From: Trachelipus rathkii
Taxonomy: Eukaryota; Arthropoda; Malacostraca; Isopoda; Trachelipodidae
NCBI GenBank assembly: GCA_015478945.1
Contig: JABUQX010018364.1
Span: 1 to 64,000, forward strand
DNA: 64,000 nucleotides
Direction: 5' to 3'
The stretch's first letter is position 1, and each line of letters begins with the position of its first letter. Shown in pieces: positions 50,261 to 60,851 of this stretch. The notes beneath the pieces are model-generated. The model had not been told where the DNA came from, made no database searches, and saw nothing but the letters and a program-made list of their open reading frames with translations. Position numbers and translations under genes: made by a program.

Positions 50261-50407
50261 TCATAATAATTTGAGATATCCTGTAATTTCATCAAGTTTA
50301 CTTATAGCGTCTGGTCCCACTGCTAAAACCGTCTCTGTTCCTGGATCAACCTGAGTTTTTCCTGCATCTCTTATTAGGGTTGCTATTATTCCTTTTGAAG
50401 TTGCATC
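50261..50407 (-). CDS. PTRH2: PTRH2 terminal exon
   Basis: It encodes DATSKGIIATLIRDAGKTQV, DPGTETVLAVGPDAISKLDE and ITGYLKLL, then TGA. The acceptor is TTTAAAAG. D-AG-T-(I/V)-PG--TVL--GP is the C-terminal signature of Pth2 and carries the catalytic Asp of RDAG. The frame is intact. Confidence 0.95.
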   Translation of the reverse strand, partial: DATSKGIIATLIRDAGKTQVDPGTETVLAVGPDAISKLDEITGYLKLL

Positions 50408-53400
50408 CTTTTAAAGAAAAAATAAAACCTTAAAATATCTTTTTTGGATAACTTGAAATCACATGTATATTACCTTAGCGGGGGTGGGACTTCTACAAAA
50501 CCAAAACATTTTAACTTTCAAGCAGTCTAATAGCACTTCCATGTAACAAAATACCAAATTTTATACCAAGGTATAAAATTAACAAAATGGTTAATATAAA
50601 CGTAAATAACCGATTGGCCTAAATACTATTTGTAGAGACAGAAGTAAATGGTAAAAGCGATCCTCTAAATCAAATGCCCAAAAGGCCATCGCAGTAAAGT
50701 GAACGTTAAATTTTTCTAAGTACACACGTAGGTAGCAGAAGAAAAGGTCTTGGCCCACAACCATACCACCTCACAAAACCCCGCCATTCATTCCTATTAT
50801 GCCCCTTTATTCTCGCCTCTGCCAAACTCATTTCTCTCCTTCAGACATTCGTTTACTGACTCAATCCACTTTTTGTTCGATTCTCCTAGGCCGGCTCGAT
50901 TCAACACACTCACTGACTAACATCCGCTTAACAACCGACTGGTCATTCATCCTTTCCACATGACCAAACTATCTCAATGTACTTTCATTTATTCTCTCCT
51001 TTACCCCTTTCTTCACACCACATAACTCTCTAATACGTTCATTCCTCATTTTATCAATTCTTTTCACACCTAACACGCCCCTAAGATTGTCCATCTGAAC
51101 ACATTGAACTTTAGATAAATACCTCTTATTCCAGACCATATTCTCACATGTAAGACCATAGCACACTCAAGACTTAGTCCCTTTACATCCACCAACGATT
51201 TAATTGCACCAGCCACCTTCCTGCCATTCACAATTTTCCTACTACACTCTGCATCATCCGTTTCTCCTTTTCATCCAACATATATCCTAAATATTTAAAC
51301 TCAGACACTTGTTCCACTTGCTTACCATCTAACATAACTTCACACCCAGGACTGTCCTCACTCACAACCATAACCTTAACTGCTTACTCGTTACTTTCAA
51401 ACCCTCCTTTTACACACCCTGCCAAATCTCTCTACCAATCCTCTCAAACTCTCTTCAGCTTCACTACACAAAACCAAATCATGCGCATATAATAGGTAGC
51501 GCAACCTCCATTCTCCATCATTCTAACACCATTTCCTGCCACCCCCATCTCTAAATTCTTTCATAACCCCATCCATATACAAATTGAATAATCAAGGGGA
51601 CATAACACATCCCTGCTTCACCCCGCTATTAATATTAAACCATGACACCATATATTCTTACACACGCTTCACTCTCGTCATACACACTTTTGATTCCATT
51701 CAGAAGCCTACCACCAACACCATATATTACTAACACCTGCCATGGAGCTTCCCTATTAATCCTATCATACGCCTGTTGCAAATCCATAAAACCTAAATAC
51801 AATTTATTCTTCTCCCTCATTTTCTCAGTCATTTGTTTTAATGTAAAGATTTGATCCACACATCCTCTACCACTCCTAAACGCACCTTGTTCTTCACCAA
51901 TCAGTCCTTCAGTCACTCGACGCACTCTTCCGACTAAAATACCAGCACATATATTCCCTACAACACTCAATAAACTAATTCCCATATAATTCCTACACTT
52001 ACCCTTATATAAGGGTACTATTAATGCTCTCCTCCAATCCCTCCATAAATTTAAATTATTATTATTATTTAGAAATTCTATATCAGCTCTTGTTTTAATA
52101 TAAATTTTACTTTTAGCTTCCAATTCCCTAAATATTTTCTTCTGATTTTCATTTAATTTTCTATATACTACTCTAGAAAATGATTTGCAAAGAAAGTATG
52201 AAGGATTTCGTACGTAAACCTCAGACATCTTCAGAGTTTCGATTCTAACAATTGAATGAATTATTTTAACACAAGATTTAAAAAATTAAAATTACAAATT
52301 AGATTTTAGCATTTCATATTATTATTATTATTCTATCTTGTATTCATATACAAAAAAAAAATCTGATACAATAGTAATTTACTATATTTTTACTACAATG
52401 AGATTTGAAGAACTTAGGCCTCGTTAACAAGTAACGATTTGCTTGATCAAGTAAATCGATGCGTTTAGGCGGTAAATCTGACTAATTGAACTGAATGAAG
52501 TTTGACCTCCCCCCCCCCCCACCAAAGATTAATGAGCTCGAACATCAATTTCGATAAAAGTTTGAAAGTGGACACTCAGGTTTCTACAAAATTGAACAAA
52601 AAGTTGCAGACAAATTTGAAAAATGTGGAAGCGAGAATTTTCCATGACTTACTCAACAGTTTTACTTAGTTAAATTTATGGTCAAGCAAATTGTTGTGTA
52701 AATGAATGCCTTAAAATTGAACTTGGACTCAGATTCCTAAAAAGCTACTAGAAGATAAATAAATTTTATTTTCACTATCTGCATAGGTGAAATGGGCCCT
52801 CCCCTCCATAAAGTGTAGTCAATAAAAAATCATAACTGTCTTACTGAAATTCTCAGACAAAGGAAGGAGCCATGTCCCCACCCAAGAAAGATTTTAGGCA
52901 CAGCTGAATTTCACGTTCATATTTTCTTAAACCTCTCAGAATATGAGACGGAATAATGGGAAACTAAGAGTAGGAGTTCCGGGTGAGAGGGGTTCTGAGC
53001 GAAGCGGAGATCCCCACGGCGACTCCCTCTGGAAGTAGTAAACTCCTGGCAACTTTACATCTTCACGATTTACTCTTAGGGTATTGCTTAACATTTGTAA
53101 ATTTCAATTAAACTTGTAAAATACAAGAGAACATACATACATCTACCAGTATGCACCATTTATTACCAATATTGACCAGTAAAACTAATATTTGAATCAA
53201 GAACTTCAAAAGTTATATGTTCCAAAGACTATTTGTGGTGTGAAATATTTCTACCATCTTTTATATTTTACATAATTTTGTGTAAATTTTAAAGAAAAAA
53301 AATATCAAAGTTTACCTTCTGAATTTGTAGTAATTCTTGGAGGTTGTTTGCTCTTAAAACCACTTTAGGTTGCCCAACAGACTCCCACTGTTCTATTAAT

Positions 53401-56400
53401 TTGGGTTTTTCTTTTAAACCACGGATATAGGCGCTCAAAGTACCATGACAACACTGAGAAACTACTTTACCTGAAAATCAAAATTTAAATATAAAAAAAA
53501 AAGTTTAATATACATTTATGTATATTCTATTATCATTTATATATTATATTCTTATTTATATCAGCATTTGTATCATATCATATATTTATATCATTTATTA
53601 TGCATATTCTTCTAAATTTTTATCATTATTATTATTCAACAAGGAGTTCAATTCAGTTTCAATGAAAAAAAATTTGATACCAAGCTTGTACTACTAGCTC
53701 CTCGTATCATACAATGCCACATAATTATTAATATTTTTTTACAACTTATCATAATAATCAGATAGCCCAGAATTTGGGGTAGGGTGCGCAAACATGCACC
53801 AGAAATACGAGGCATGCATAAATATTTCTTGGGCATAAATAAGTGATAGCGAGACCACAACCCAGTTACCAATGGTCTTTTTGGAGTCTCTTACCACGCG
53901 CAGAAAGCATGTTGTAGAAATTCTTTCTCCCATACACAACGGTTTGTTAAAAACTAGTTAGTATTAAATTATCATCATTGTTGTGGCATATAAAGCTTGA
54001 AATAAATTTATTGAGTCTTTGTTATTGATAGTCGTAGACCAGAATGGACGTTGCGCAGCTTTTATCTAAATTTATATTTCACATTGGCTACGTTGCATAT
54101 TAATTTAAAATTTATTTCACATCTTAATTTGTTTAAATTTGGTTGAAAAATATTTACATAGATATATGTTTTTATGTATGTTTGTTGATAGTGAAGCGTG
54201 TGTAAGAATAAACGGAGTAGAGTGTGAAAGGTTTATTAACAGCAAAGTGAAGCTGGGATGCCATGGATATTTAATTTATATATGGATGGAGTGATTTATT
54301 TAAGAATTTAACATAGGGTTGGCTGGGGAGTGTGTTAAGACTGATGGAAAATGGAAGAGAGTAGAGGGTAACTTGTATAACTTGATTTATTTTTGTGGTG
54401 AATCGGAAGTTTAAGAAAACTGGTAGAGAAGTTTGGCTATGTATGTAGAAGGAGAGGTCCGGAAGTAAATAAAGATAAGAGCAACGTGATGTTGGTGGGT
54501 GAGGAGAGTACGAAGTGTGAAATCATGTTGGATGGTAGACAACTGGAACAAGAATCTTAATAAAAATATTCATGTTATATGTTGAATGAAAAGGAAACAG
54601 CTGATGCCGAGTGTAGAAGGAAAGTTGTGAGTGGTATATGAAGGTGGCAGGTGCAATTAAATCTATGGTGAATGCAAAGTGACTAAGCTAGGGTTTTGCA
54701 TGGAGGTAATAATGTTACCGGTGTTATTGTATAGTAGTGAAACTTTGGTGTGAAATAAGGTATAGATATAAGGTGCAATTTGTTCAGATGGATAACCTGA
54801 GAGGTGTGAAAAAATTTATAAACTGAGAAATGAAAGAATTGGAGAGTTGGCGGAGTGACGAAAGGAGTAATTGAGAAAAAAATGTGTATTAAGATGGTTT
54901 GGACATATGGAAAGGATGGATGATAGTCGGTTGGTTAAGTGGTTGCATAGATGGGGGGGGTGTATTGGAAAGCGACCGGCTGGTAGAATTGAGTTTAGTT
55001 CAAGCGAGAAAGAATGGTGCATAATAAGAGTGAATGACATGATTGTGGGACTGGCCAGATGAACTCCGACACTGACGAGAAGCCACAACATCTGTCTGTC
55101 ATGATGGATGAAGCTACATGGTGGATTTTAGCTGCGACGGTCTCGTACTCAAGGCTATAAGGGGTAGATATGGAGTGGGGGAGGCTTTCTTTGTTGACTT
55201 AGGGCATGTTTTACTTAATTATTTCCGGTGCATGTTTGTGCACCCAGCCCCCAGGAGAGGCTAATAGATAGAATTATATGTTTTTGAATTTGACTGTGGT
55301 TATAAGCCCATTTCTTTCCAACCTTATTAAATTTTCTGGTAAAACGTTTTTCTTCTCTTTATACCTTTTACTGCTTCTTTGATTTGGACTTATTCTATGG
55401 TTATGATTTTTAAAAAATAATCTCCTCTCTTCATCCCATTGTTATTGATGGAAATACAACTTGTGGTGCTTACTCCTTCTATATAGTTCAAAACCTCATT
55501 ACCAAGAGGTATTATAAATTTAAAAGTCAAAAGCTTTATTGTATTCACTTTATCTAATAGGTAAATGACCAGATCCCAGGCCTTAGTAGCTCATTCGATA
55601 AAACTAAACAAACATTCAACTTTTCCCAATTCTTCTAACAGTCGCAGTCCATTGTAATTTTATTAAAATTATTTAATATTTCGTGCTCGCGACTTTATCA
55701 GTAGAAATTTTCTTGTATATGATTAGCTTTAGATTCACAATTAGCAATTAAACCTTACTAAATTTGTAAAAACTTTACATTCATGCAAAAAGGAATAAAT
55801 ACTTTCAAAACACTAGCATTATTTAAAATACTTTTTTTTATAGGCTATCTGTGTCCACATTGCTGGACCAAAATTCTACCTTCATGCTGGACTAAGGTTC
55901 TTTACTTCTAAATAATTCCCAGACACTTAAGCAATTCATAATTAAATACTGTTGCAACAGCAATTGCCACGCCCACATCTTCAACTAAAAAAAAATGATT
56001 ACCTACTCTTCTTATATTGATCATTGCAACTCTTCTTATTCAAGTGTATATACACTTTTTTAATTTTTTTTTTTAAATAAGAAAAGTCTTATAATATCGG
56101 TTAATAGTAACAAATGTTAAAATATTTTTAAAAATATGGTAGGCGCTAGTTATGTAATTACTTGTATATACCATTAAATGATCAATAACTTTTACATATT
56201 AAATCTTAAAGTTTGCTTCATTATGTCAGTAAAGCAATATAAACTGCTTAGCTAGAAACCATGAAAGAATACAGATAAGCACCTTTGTTTTAGAATTCCA
56301 GTCTTTTCAGGTTCTCCAATAATAGGTGTGACTATACGAGTACAACAAACATGACAACTGGCTGGTAATTACCAATCAATCTGAAAAAATTAATTTATGT

Positions 56401-56722
56401 AGTTCCCTCTCTACCACAGGGCTCCAGAATCCAATTTTGGAACCCAACATCCATCTAAGTTAGTTCGAAGTCAGCAATTGACTCCTTACATAAATTAATT
56501 AAGTTGGGAAACTTTAATACGGTTGTGAAAAAAATTATTTGACTCCAAGGCTCCCAACTCTAAAATTCTGATTTCTGTTAATAATCAAATTTTCTTTATA
56601 TTTTCTTGCCCCTCATATTTCACTCATTTCTTCTTTAATCTTTAACTTAAAAATTGTCAACTCTGCATCTATTTCTTAAATAATAATAATATATAACAAT
56701 AATAATAATAATAATATAATAA

Positions 56723-56753
<31 letters not shown>

Positions 56754-57025
56754 TAATATGTGATAAAACCATATCATATTTCTCTGCGTGTCGTGAGAGT
56801 TAACTAAAAGAGATATGCCTGTGGTGGTAGTAAAAGAATACCCTCAATGCATGTCCTGCATGACGTACGAGGTTGGTAAAAGGGTCGTGGTAGCTTTAGG
56901 AATGTTCATGCATTTCTCGGATTTTCGGTGCATGTTTGTGCAACCCTATCTCCAGTTCTGTGGGAGCAGAGGGGAAGTTAATTAGACTGCATGTGAAACT
57001 GATAATAATAATAATAATAATAATG

Positions 57026-57079
<54 letters not shown>

Positions 57080-58801
57080 TAATAAATTAATTAATAAATT
57101 AATAGTAACTAAGCGTTTATGGAGGGTAAAGTTCCGAGGGATTCGAGAAGAGCAGTAATTGTACCCTTGTATAAGGGTAAGGGGAATAAGGGTAACTGTA
57201 AAAATTATAGGGGAATTAGTTTATTGAGTGTTGTAGGGTACTGGTATTTTCGGCGAAAAAGTGCTGGTATTTTGGTCGAAAGAGTGCGTCGAGTGACTGA
57301 AGGACTGATTGGTGAAGAACAAGGTGCGTTTAGGAGTGGTAGAGGATGTGTGGATCAAATCTTTACATTGAAACAAATGATTGGAAGAAAATGAGGGAGG
57401 AAGAAGAATAAATTATATTTAGGTTTTATGGATTTGCAACAGGCGTAATGATAGAGTTAATAGGGAAGCTTTATGGCATGTGTTTCAGTGATATATGGTG
57501 TTGGTGTAGGCTTTCTGAATGGAATCAAAAGTAATGTATGACGATAGGTGAAGCCGTGTGTAAGAATAATGGTGTTAATGGTGATTGGTTTAGATTAATA
57601 TAGTTGAGTGAGACAGGGTTGTGTTATGTCTCCTTGGTTACTTCATTTTCTGTAATATGAATGGGGTTATGACAGAATGTCGAGGTGGGGATGGCAGGAA
57701 TGGTGTTAGAATGATTGGAAAATGGAGTTGAGTGGAGGGTGCCTACCTATTCTATGCGGATGATTTGTTCTGGTGTGGCGAATCTGAAGAAGTTTTGAGA
57801 GGATTGGTAGAGAGATTTGGCCAGGGTATGTAAAGGAGGGGTTTTGAAAGTAAATGTAGAGAAGGAGTAATTGGTTATGGTTGTGAGTGAGGACAAGTCC
57901 TCGGTGTGAAGTTATGTTTAGATGGTGAGCAGCTGGAGCAGGTGTCTGAGTTTAAGTATTTTTTAGGGTTTGTGTTGGATGAAAGGGAACGGGATGAGCA
58001 GAGTGTAGTAGGAAAAGTTGTGAATGGCAGGAAAAGGTTGGCTGGTGCAATTAAATAAAAACGCTTGGTGAATGTAAAGGGACTAAGGTCTTGAGTGGTG
58101 CTAGGGTCTTACATGAGGGTAATGTTGTTACCTGTGTTATTGGTGTTATTGAGACTATGGTCTGGAAATAAGAAGTATAGATTCTAAAGTTCATGTGTTC
58201 AGATGGCAATCTTGAGCGGGGCCAGCTAGGTGTAGAAGATTAATAAATAAGGAATGAACTTATTAGAGAGTTTGTGTGGTGGTGAAGAAAGGGGTAAATG
58301 AGAGAATAATGAAAGTATGTTGCAGATGGTTTGGTCATGTGGAAAGGATGAACGATAGTCCGGTGGTTAAGCGGATGTAATAGTGGGGAGTGTGTTGGGA
58401 CCGACCGGCCTGGGAGACCGAAGAGAAAGTGGATTGAGTCGGTGAACGAATGTCTGAAGGAGAGAAATGTGAGTTAGTTTGGCAGAGGCGAGAATAAAGG
58501 TGCATGATAGGAGAGAATGGCGGGGTTTTGTATGGGGGCATGGTTGTGGCCCACCTGGGCCAAGGGATGAACCCTTACATTGACCGATTTACCATAGTGA
58601 GGTCCGTCGCGGTCCCATGAAGCTATAGGGTGGATTTTCTGTCTGTGACGAGTTTTCACTAATTAATGGTACAGAGGGGGCGGTAAGGCTGGGCTTTCCT
58701 TTCGACATTTGTCATATTCCTATATGCTTTTCTTTTCCGATGCTATGTGCGCACCTTACTAAATTAAGAAAAGAAAGGTAGAAAGAAAGAAAGAAAGAAA
58801 G

Positions 58802-58897
<96 letters not shown>

Positions 58898-59185
58898 TAC
58901 CGAATGTAATAAAGTTGATTATAAAAAATAAATTATCTCAATAATAATTATAAATATGAAATAATTTTACAAACATTTGCTCAAATTAATACTTAAAAAC
59001 TACTAAAATGCCAAAAATAGATTACTTCACCATATATTACCTTTTGACATTTCCAAATCTTTTCTCACAATTAAGACGAGCTTTGTTTGTTCCTTTAAAG
59101 TTAAGTTGCGTAACGTAGAAAGTGGCATTCTCAATTTATGTCCGGCAAAGATTCCAAACAAAAATACACTTGCGTAAATTGAACA
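50261..59185 (-). CDS. PTRH2: PTRH2, peptidyl-tRNA hydrolase 2 (span of the exons found)
   Basis: Pth2-type peptidyl-tRNA hydrolase releases tRNA from drop-off peptidyl-tRNAs. The animal protein is anchored in the mitochondrial outer membrane and also acts in survival signalling. Exons on the minus strand are 59041-59185, 53316-53470 and 50261-50407, with phases that match. The joined 148 residues start with a hydrophobic stretch (IYASVFLFGIFAG), then TKLVLIVRKDLEMSKGKVVS with the family's R-x-DL-M-KGK-x-(A/S)-QC-H core, QWESVGQPKVVLRA, and IRDAGKTQVDPGTETVLAVG, ending GYLKLL (human ends GHLKLY). The human protein is 179 residues, so about 30 N-terminal residues including the start codon lie in unplaced sequence. 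Introns are 2.9 and 5.6 kb, with LINE-A copies in both. Confidence 0.93.
50408..50699. other. PTRH2 intron, proximal part
   Basis: This is AT-rich intronic sequence with no recognisable repeat up to the LINE-A copy. Confidence 0.5.
50700..52064 (-). mobile_element. LINE-A copy 8, RT to 3' end, best-preserved RT frame
   Basis: The minus-strand frame at 51638-52064 is open and reads RDWRRALIVPLYKGKCRNYM, GISLLSVVGN, RVRRVTEGLIGEEQGAFRSG, RGCVDQIFTLKQM, LGFMDLQQAYDRINREAPWQ and IKSVYDESEACVRIYG. These are RT fingers and palm motifs, with the first catalytic Asp in FMDLQQAYDR. The rest toward 50700 is broken but keeps the family order, with the CCACAACCATACCACC-type 3' block inverted. It is 5'-truncated at TTTATGGAGG, next to AAT triplets, and sits sense in the PTRH2 intron. 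Confidence 0.85.
52065..52228 (-). other. Short unrecognised open frame joined to LINE-A copy 8
   Basis: Upstream of the LINE-A frame and open with it, this 55-codon stretch starts at a good-context ATG (AAGATGTCT) and reads MSEVYVRNPSYFLCKSFSRV, VYRKLNENQKKIFRELEAKS and KIYIKTRADIEFL, then Asn residues from AAT triplets. It does not match LINE-A sequence that I can see. It might be a fragment of an unrelated gene or chance. No function is proposed. Confidence 0.25.
52229..53315. other. PTRH2 intron, middle part
   Basis: This is AT-rich intron with a C run at 52510-52520 and a less AT-rich patch at 52970-53060 that I cannot classify. No gene is seen. Confidence 0.5.
53316..53470 (-). CDS. 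PTRH2: PTRH2 middle exon
   Basis: After a TTTTCAG acceptor, two bases complete Gly, then KVVSQCCHGTLSAYIRGLKE, KPKLIEQWESVGQPKVVLRA and NNLQELLQIQK (51 codons), followed by a GTAAAC donor. KV-(A/S)-QC-H with the catalytic His and QWE--GQPKVV are Pth2 hallmarks. Confidence 0.95.
53760..53935 (-). repeat. Short interspersed repeat sharing LINE-A ends
   Basis: Read on the minus strand: a head with TCTGCGCGTGGTAAGAGACT, a middle with GTTACTGGG-type sequence, and the tail TTTCTGGTGCATGTTTGCGC then ACCCTACCCCAAATTCTGGG. The tail pairs GGTGC with GCACC around GTTTG. It is a close relative of the copy at 56775-56985 and lies in a PTRH2 intron. Confidence 0.6.
54180..55270 (+). mobile_element. LINE-A copy 9, 3' fragment
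   Basis: It starts in the RT with GTGAAGCGTGTGTAAGAATA, a match to SEACVRINGVE, then MDGV, GEES-like frames, DGRQLEQE, the RMDDSRLVKWLHRWG stretch (54914-54960) and the tail TTCCGGTGCATGTTTGTGCA (55223). It is 5'-truncated inside the RT and antisense in the PTRH2 intron. Confidence 0.78.
55271..56680. other. PTRH2 intron, no clear repeat
   Basis: This is AT-rich intron. One minus-strand piece at about 56285-56380 follows a TTAATTTTTTCAG acceptor-like site and contains LPASCHVCCTRIVTPIIGE, but it sits after stops in the splice-linked frames and matches nothing I can name. Confidence 0.45.
56681..56760. repeat. (TAA)n microsatellite
   Basis: These are AAT/TAA triplets of about 80 bp with minor breaks. 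Confidence 0.95.
56775..56990 (+). repeat. Short interspersed repeat sharing LINE-A ends
   Basis: The head is TCTGCGTGTCGTGAGAG with ACTAAAAGAGAT, the middle ACGAGGTTGGTAAAAGGGTC, and the tail TTTTCGGTGCATGTTTGTGC then AACCCTATCTCCAGTTCTGTG. It has (TAA)n on both sides. Confidence 0.65.
57001..57112. repeat. (TAA)n microsatellite
   Basis: This is a nearly continuous TAA array joining the short repeat's tail to the truncated start of LINE-A copy 10. Confidence 0.95.
57113..58790 (+). mobile_element. LINE-A copy 10, RT to tail
   Basis: The plus-strand open frame 57119-57394 reads SRRAVIVPLYKGKG, NCKNYRGISLLSVVG, RVRRVTEGLIGEEQGAFRSG and RGCVDQIFTLKQM. It continues with shifts through MDLQQA (57425), VRQGCVMSPW (57610) and FYADDL (57752-57768), the catalytic motif with both aspartates. 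Then come [15 protein letters not shown]-type repeats, PVGRPKRKW-equivalent and the UTR GGCCCACCTGGGCCAAGGGA (58550), GTGAGGTCCGTCGCGG. It ends in a GAAA repeat and a long (TAA)n tail. It starts at TTTATGGAGG, the same truncation point as copy 8. Confidence 0.85.
58797..58896. repeat. (TAA)n tail microsatellite
   Basis: About 33 TAA triplets directly follow LINE-A copy 10 after a (GAAA)n stretch (58774-58800). This probably reflects expansion of the element's 3' tail. Confidence 0.95.
59041..59185 (-). CDS. PTRH2: PTRH2 N-terminal exon (membrane anchor and start of domain)
   Basis: It encodes CSIYASVFLFGIFAGHKLRM, PLSTLRNLTLKEQTKLVLIV and RKDLEMSK plus one base, then a GTAATA donor. The first 16 residues form a hydrophobic segment at the place of the PTRH2 mitochondrial anchor; VLIVRKDLEMSKG aligns with human ILVVRNDLKMGKG. 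The upstream border is either the acceptor ATTTGAACAG (used here) or the exon continues in frame as FLFEQ after a TAA stop. Upstream of that stop a frame with NGNETDENNVE is open. The start codon is not placed. Confidence 0.85.
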
Positions 59186-60348
59186 CTGTTCAAATAAAAA
59201 TTATTCTACATTATTTTCATCTGTTTCATTTCCATTTTTGATTTTTTTAATTTTTTTCATTAAAAAATGTCCCTCATTCTAATCCTGACGTTGCTAGTAG
59301 GGATTCTAGAACGTAACCAAAAGCCTTCAGTATGTTAGAAAACAATTTGAAGTTAGTCTTTTCCTATCCCTTAAACTATCATTATAAAACAAATTTTAGT
59401 TAATTAGTTATTATGGGCACTGAGATTAATTTTTTATATTATCGTAAAGCTCTTGAAAAAACATTGTAAGTGATATAGAGTATGAATGGATAAAATTAGT
59501 CAGTAAATATGGGATGAAACCTTGGTGTTCTGAAAACTCAAAACTATACCCTCTCAGAGGTCAACTTTTATGAAAATTCTGATAGCTGTAACTCAAAAAC
59601 CCTTTGAAATAGAAAAATAAAATTTTGGGAGAAAAAGCTTCTAACAAGTTTGAGAAATTTTAAGGAAGTGGTGGGGGAGATACCGAGGTTGAGAACTGTA
59701 ATAAAAGAGAATTGAAACACATCGCTGGGTTGACATTGGAACCCTGTAGGATTAAACTACACCTTTTAAAAGAAAAGGTAAGATGTGGCTGCAAGGAGCA
59801 TAATTTTCAAATAATGTATCAGAGTTATAAGAATGAGAAAGACACTAACTATTCCTTGGACAATTTTGGTAGGATGAAAAATGAAGAGAAACACAATTGG
59901 AAGTTGATCAGAAAATAAATGGTAAGGTGGAAAAATTCAAATTTGAAATAAAGTAGGCTATTACTTTAAAATAAAAGGGAAGATATTTCTGAAGCACCAA
60001 AGGTAAAGTGTTAGAAAAGGTTAAAGATGAATTAAGCTGGGTTTTTTACTAATGGTAAGAATAATTGGTACTACTATAGTATGCAGCCTACAGTTGTGCT
60101 TTCTCTATAGTATGCAGTGTACAAATTTTAGCCAAACTTAATAAACTCGATAAAGTAAGCTAATAAATAACAATAATAATAATACTAATAATGATAATAA
60201 TCATAATAATAATACTAATAATACAGTATACTATAGTTTAAATATGTAATGTAGACCACAACCAGATTTGTAAACCATATTCTATACCAACACAAAATAA
60301 TTTAAATATGAATACATACAATGAAACACATGGTAATTGTATAGCTAC
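59186..60348. other. Interval between PTRH2 and the COA4-like exon
   Basis: This is AT-rich, with a (TAA)n-like stretch at 60165-60232. Neither the rest of COA4 (a minus-strand exon with ECM...W--C) nor a PTRH2 start exon was identified with confidence. A plus-strand frame at 59712-59918 is open but unrecognised. Confidence 0.5.
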
Positions 60349-60468
60349 CTGTACAGCGTAATGTTCTTCCAAGCATCCAGTTTTTTTAATCATTTCTTCA
60401 ACTGGATCCACCTCATCATTATCATTTGGTGTTTTATTTCTATTATGAACATCAAAGCTTTCACTCAT
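60349..60468 (-). CDS. COA4: COA4-like cytochrome c oxidase assembly factor, first coding exon
   Basis: COA4 is a small twin CX9C protein of the mitochondrial intermembrane space needed for cytochrome oxidase assembly. This exon gives MSESFDVHNRNKTPNDNDEV and DPVEEMIKKTGCLEEHYAVQ, then a GTAGCT donor. Human COA4 has DEEEDPLDQLISRSGCAASH and FAVQECM at the same place, so the DP--(E/Q)-(I/L)-(K/S)--GC---H(Y/F)AVQ block matches, and the Cys would be the first of the CX9C pair completed by the next exon. The start ATG at 60466-60468 was chosen by this alignment. The exon carrying the remaining cysteines was not found. Confidence 0.68.
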
Positions 60469-60519
60469 TGCAAAACATAGCCTACTAGTCAAACCTTTTA
60501 AATTATGCTGGAAAAATAA

Positions 60520-60522
60520 TAT

Positions 60523-60570
<48 letters not shown>

Positions 60571-60726
60571 TATATATATATAGTATATAATATATATATA
60601 TATATATACTATGATATATATATACTATATATATATATTATATATATATACTAATAAATATATATATATATCTATATTATGAACATATATATATAATATT
60701 ACTATATATATATAGTATAATATATA

Positions 60727-60763
<37 letters not shown>

Positions 60764-60804
60764 ATATATAATATATATATATATAATATAATATAATATA
60801 TATA

Positions 60805-60851
<47 letters not shown>

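Noticed and set aside
56270..56330. Minus-strand KDW as a possible COA4 second exon
   Set aside because: The frame has a stop just upstream and lacks the required cysteines.
59712..59918. Plus-strand open frame of 68 codons
   Set aside because: Unrecognised, no splice or promoter context, and of a length expected by chance. It is not listed as a gene.
60238..60348. Minus-strand extension of the COA4 frame ending in VGIEYGLQIW, which superficially resembles RAB2
   Set aside because: It follows the GT donor after AVQ, and the similarity is only a few residues. It is intron read-through.
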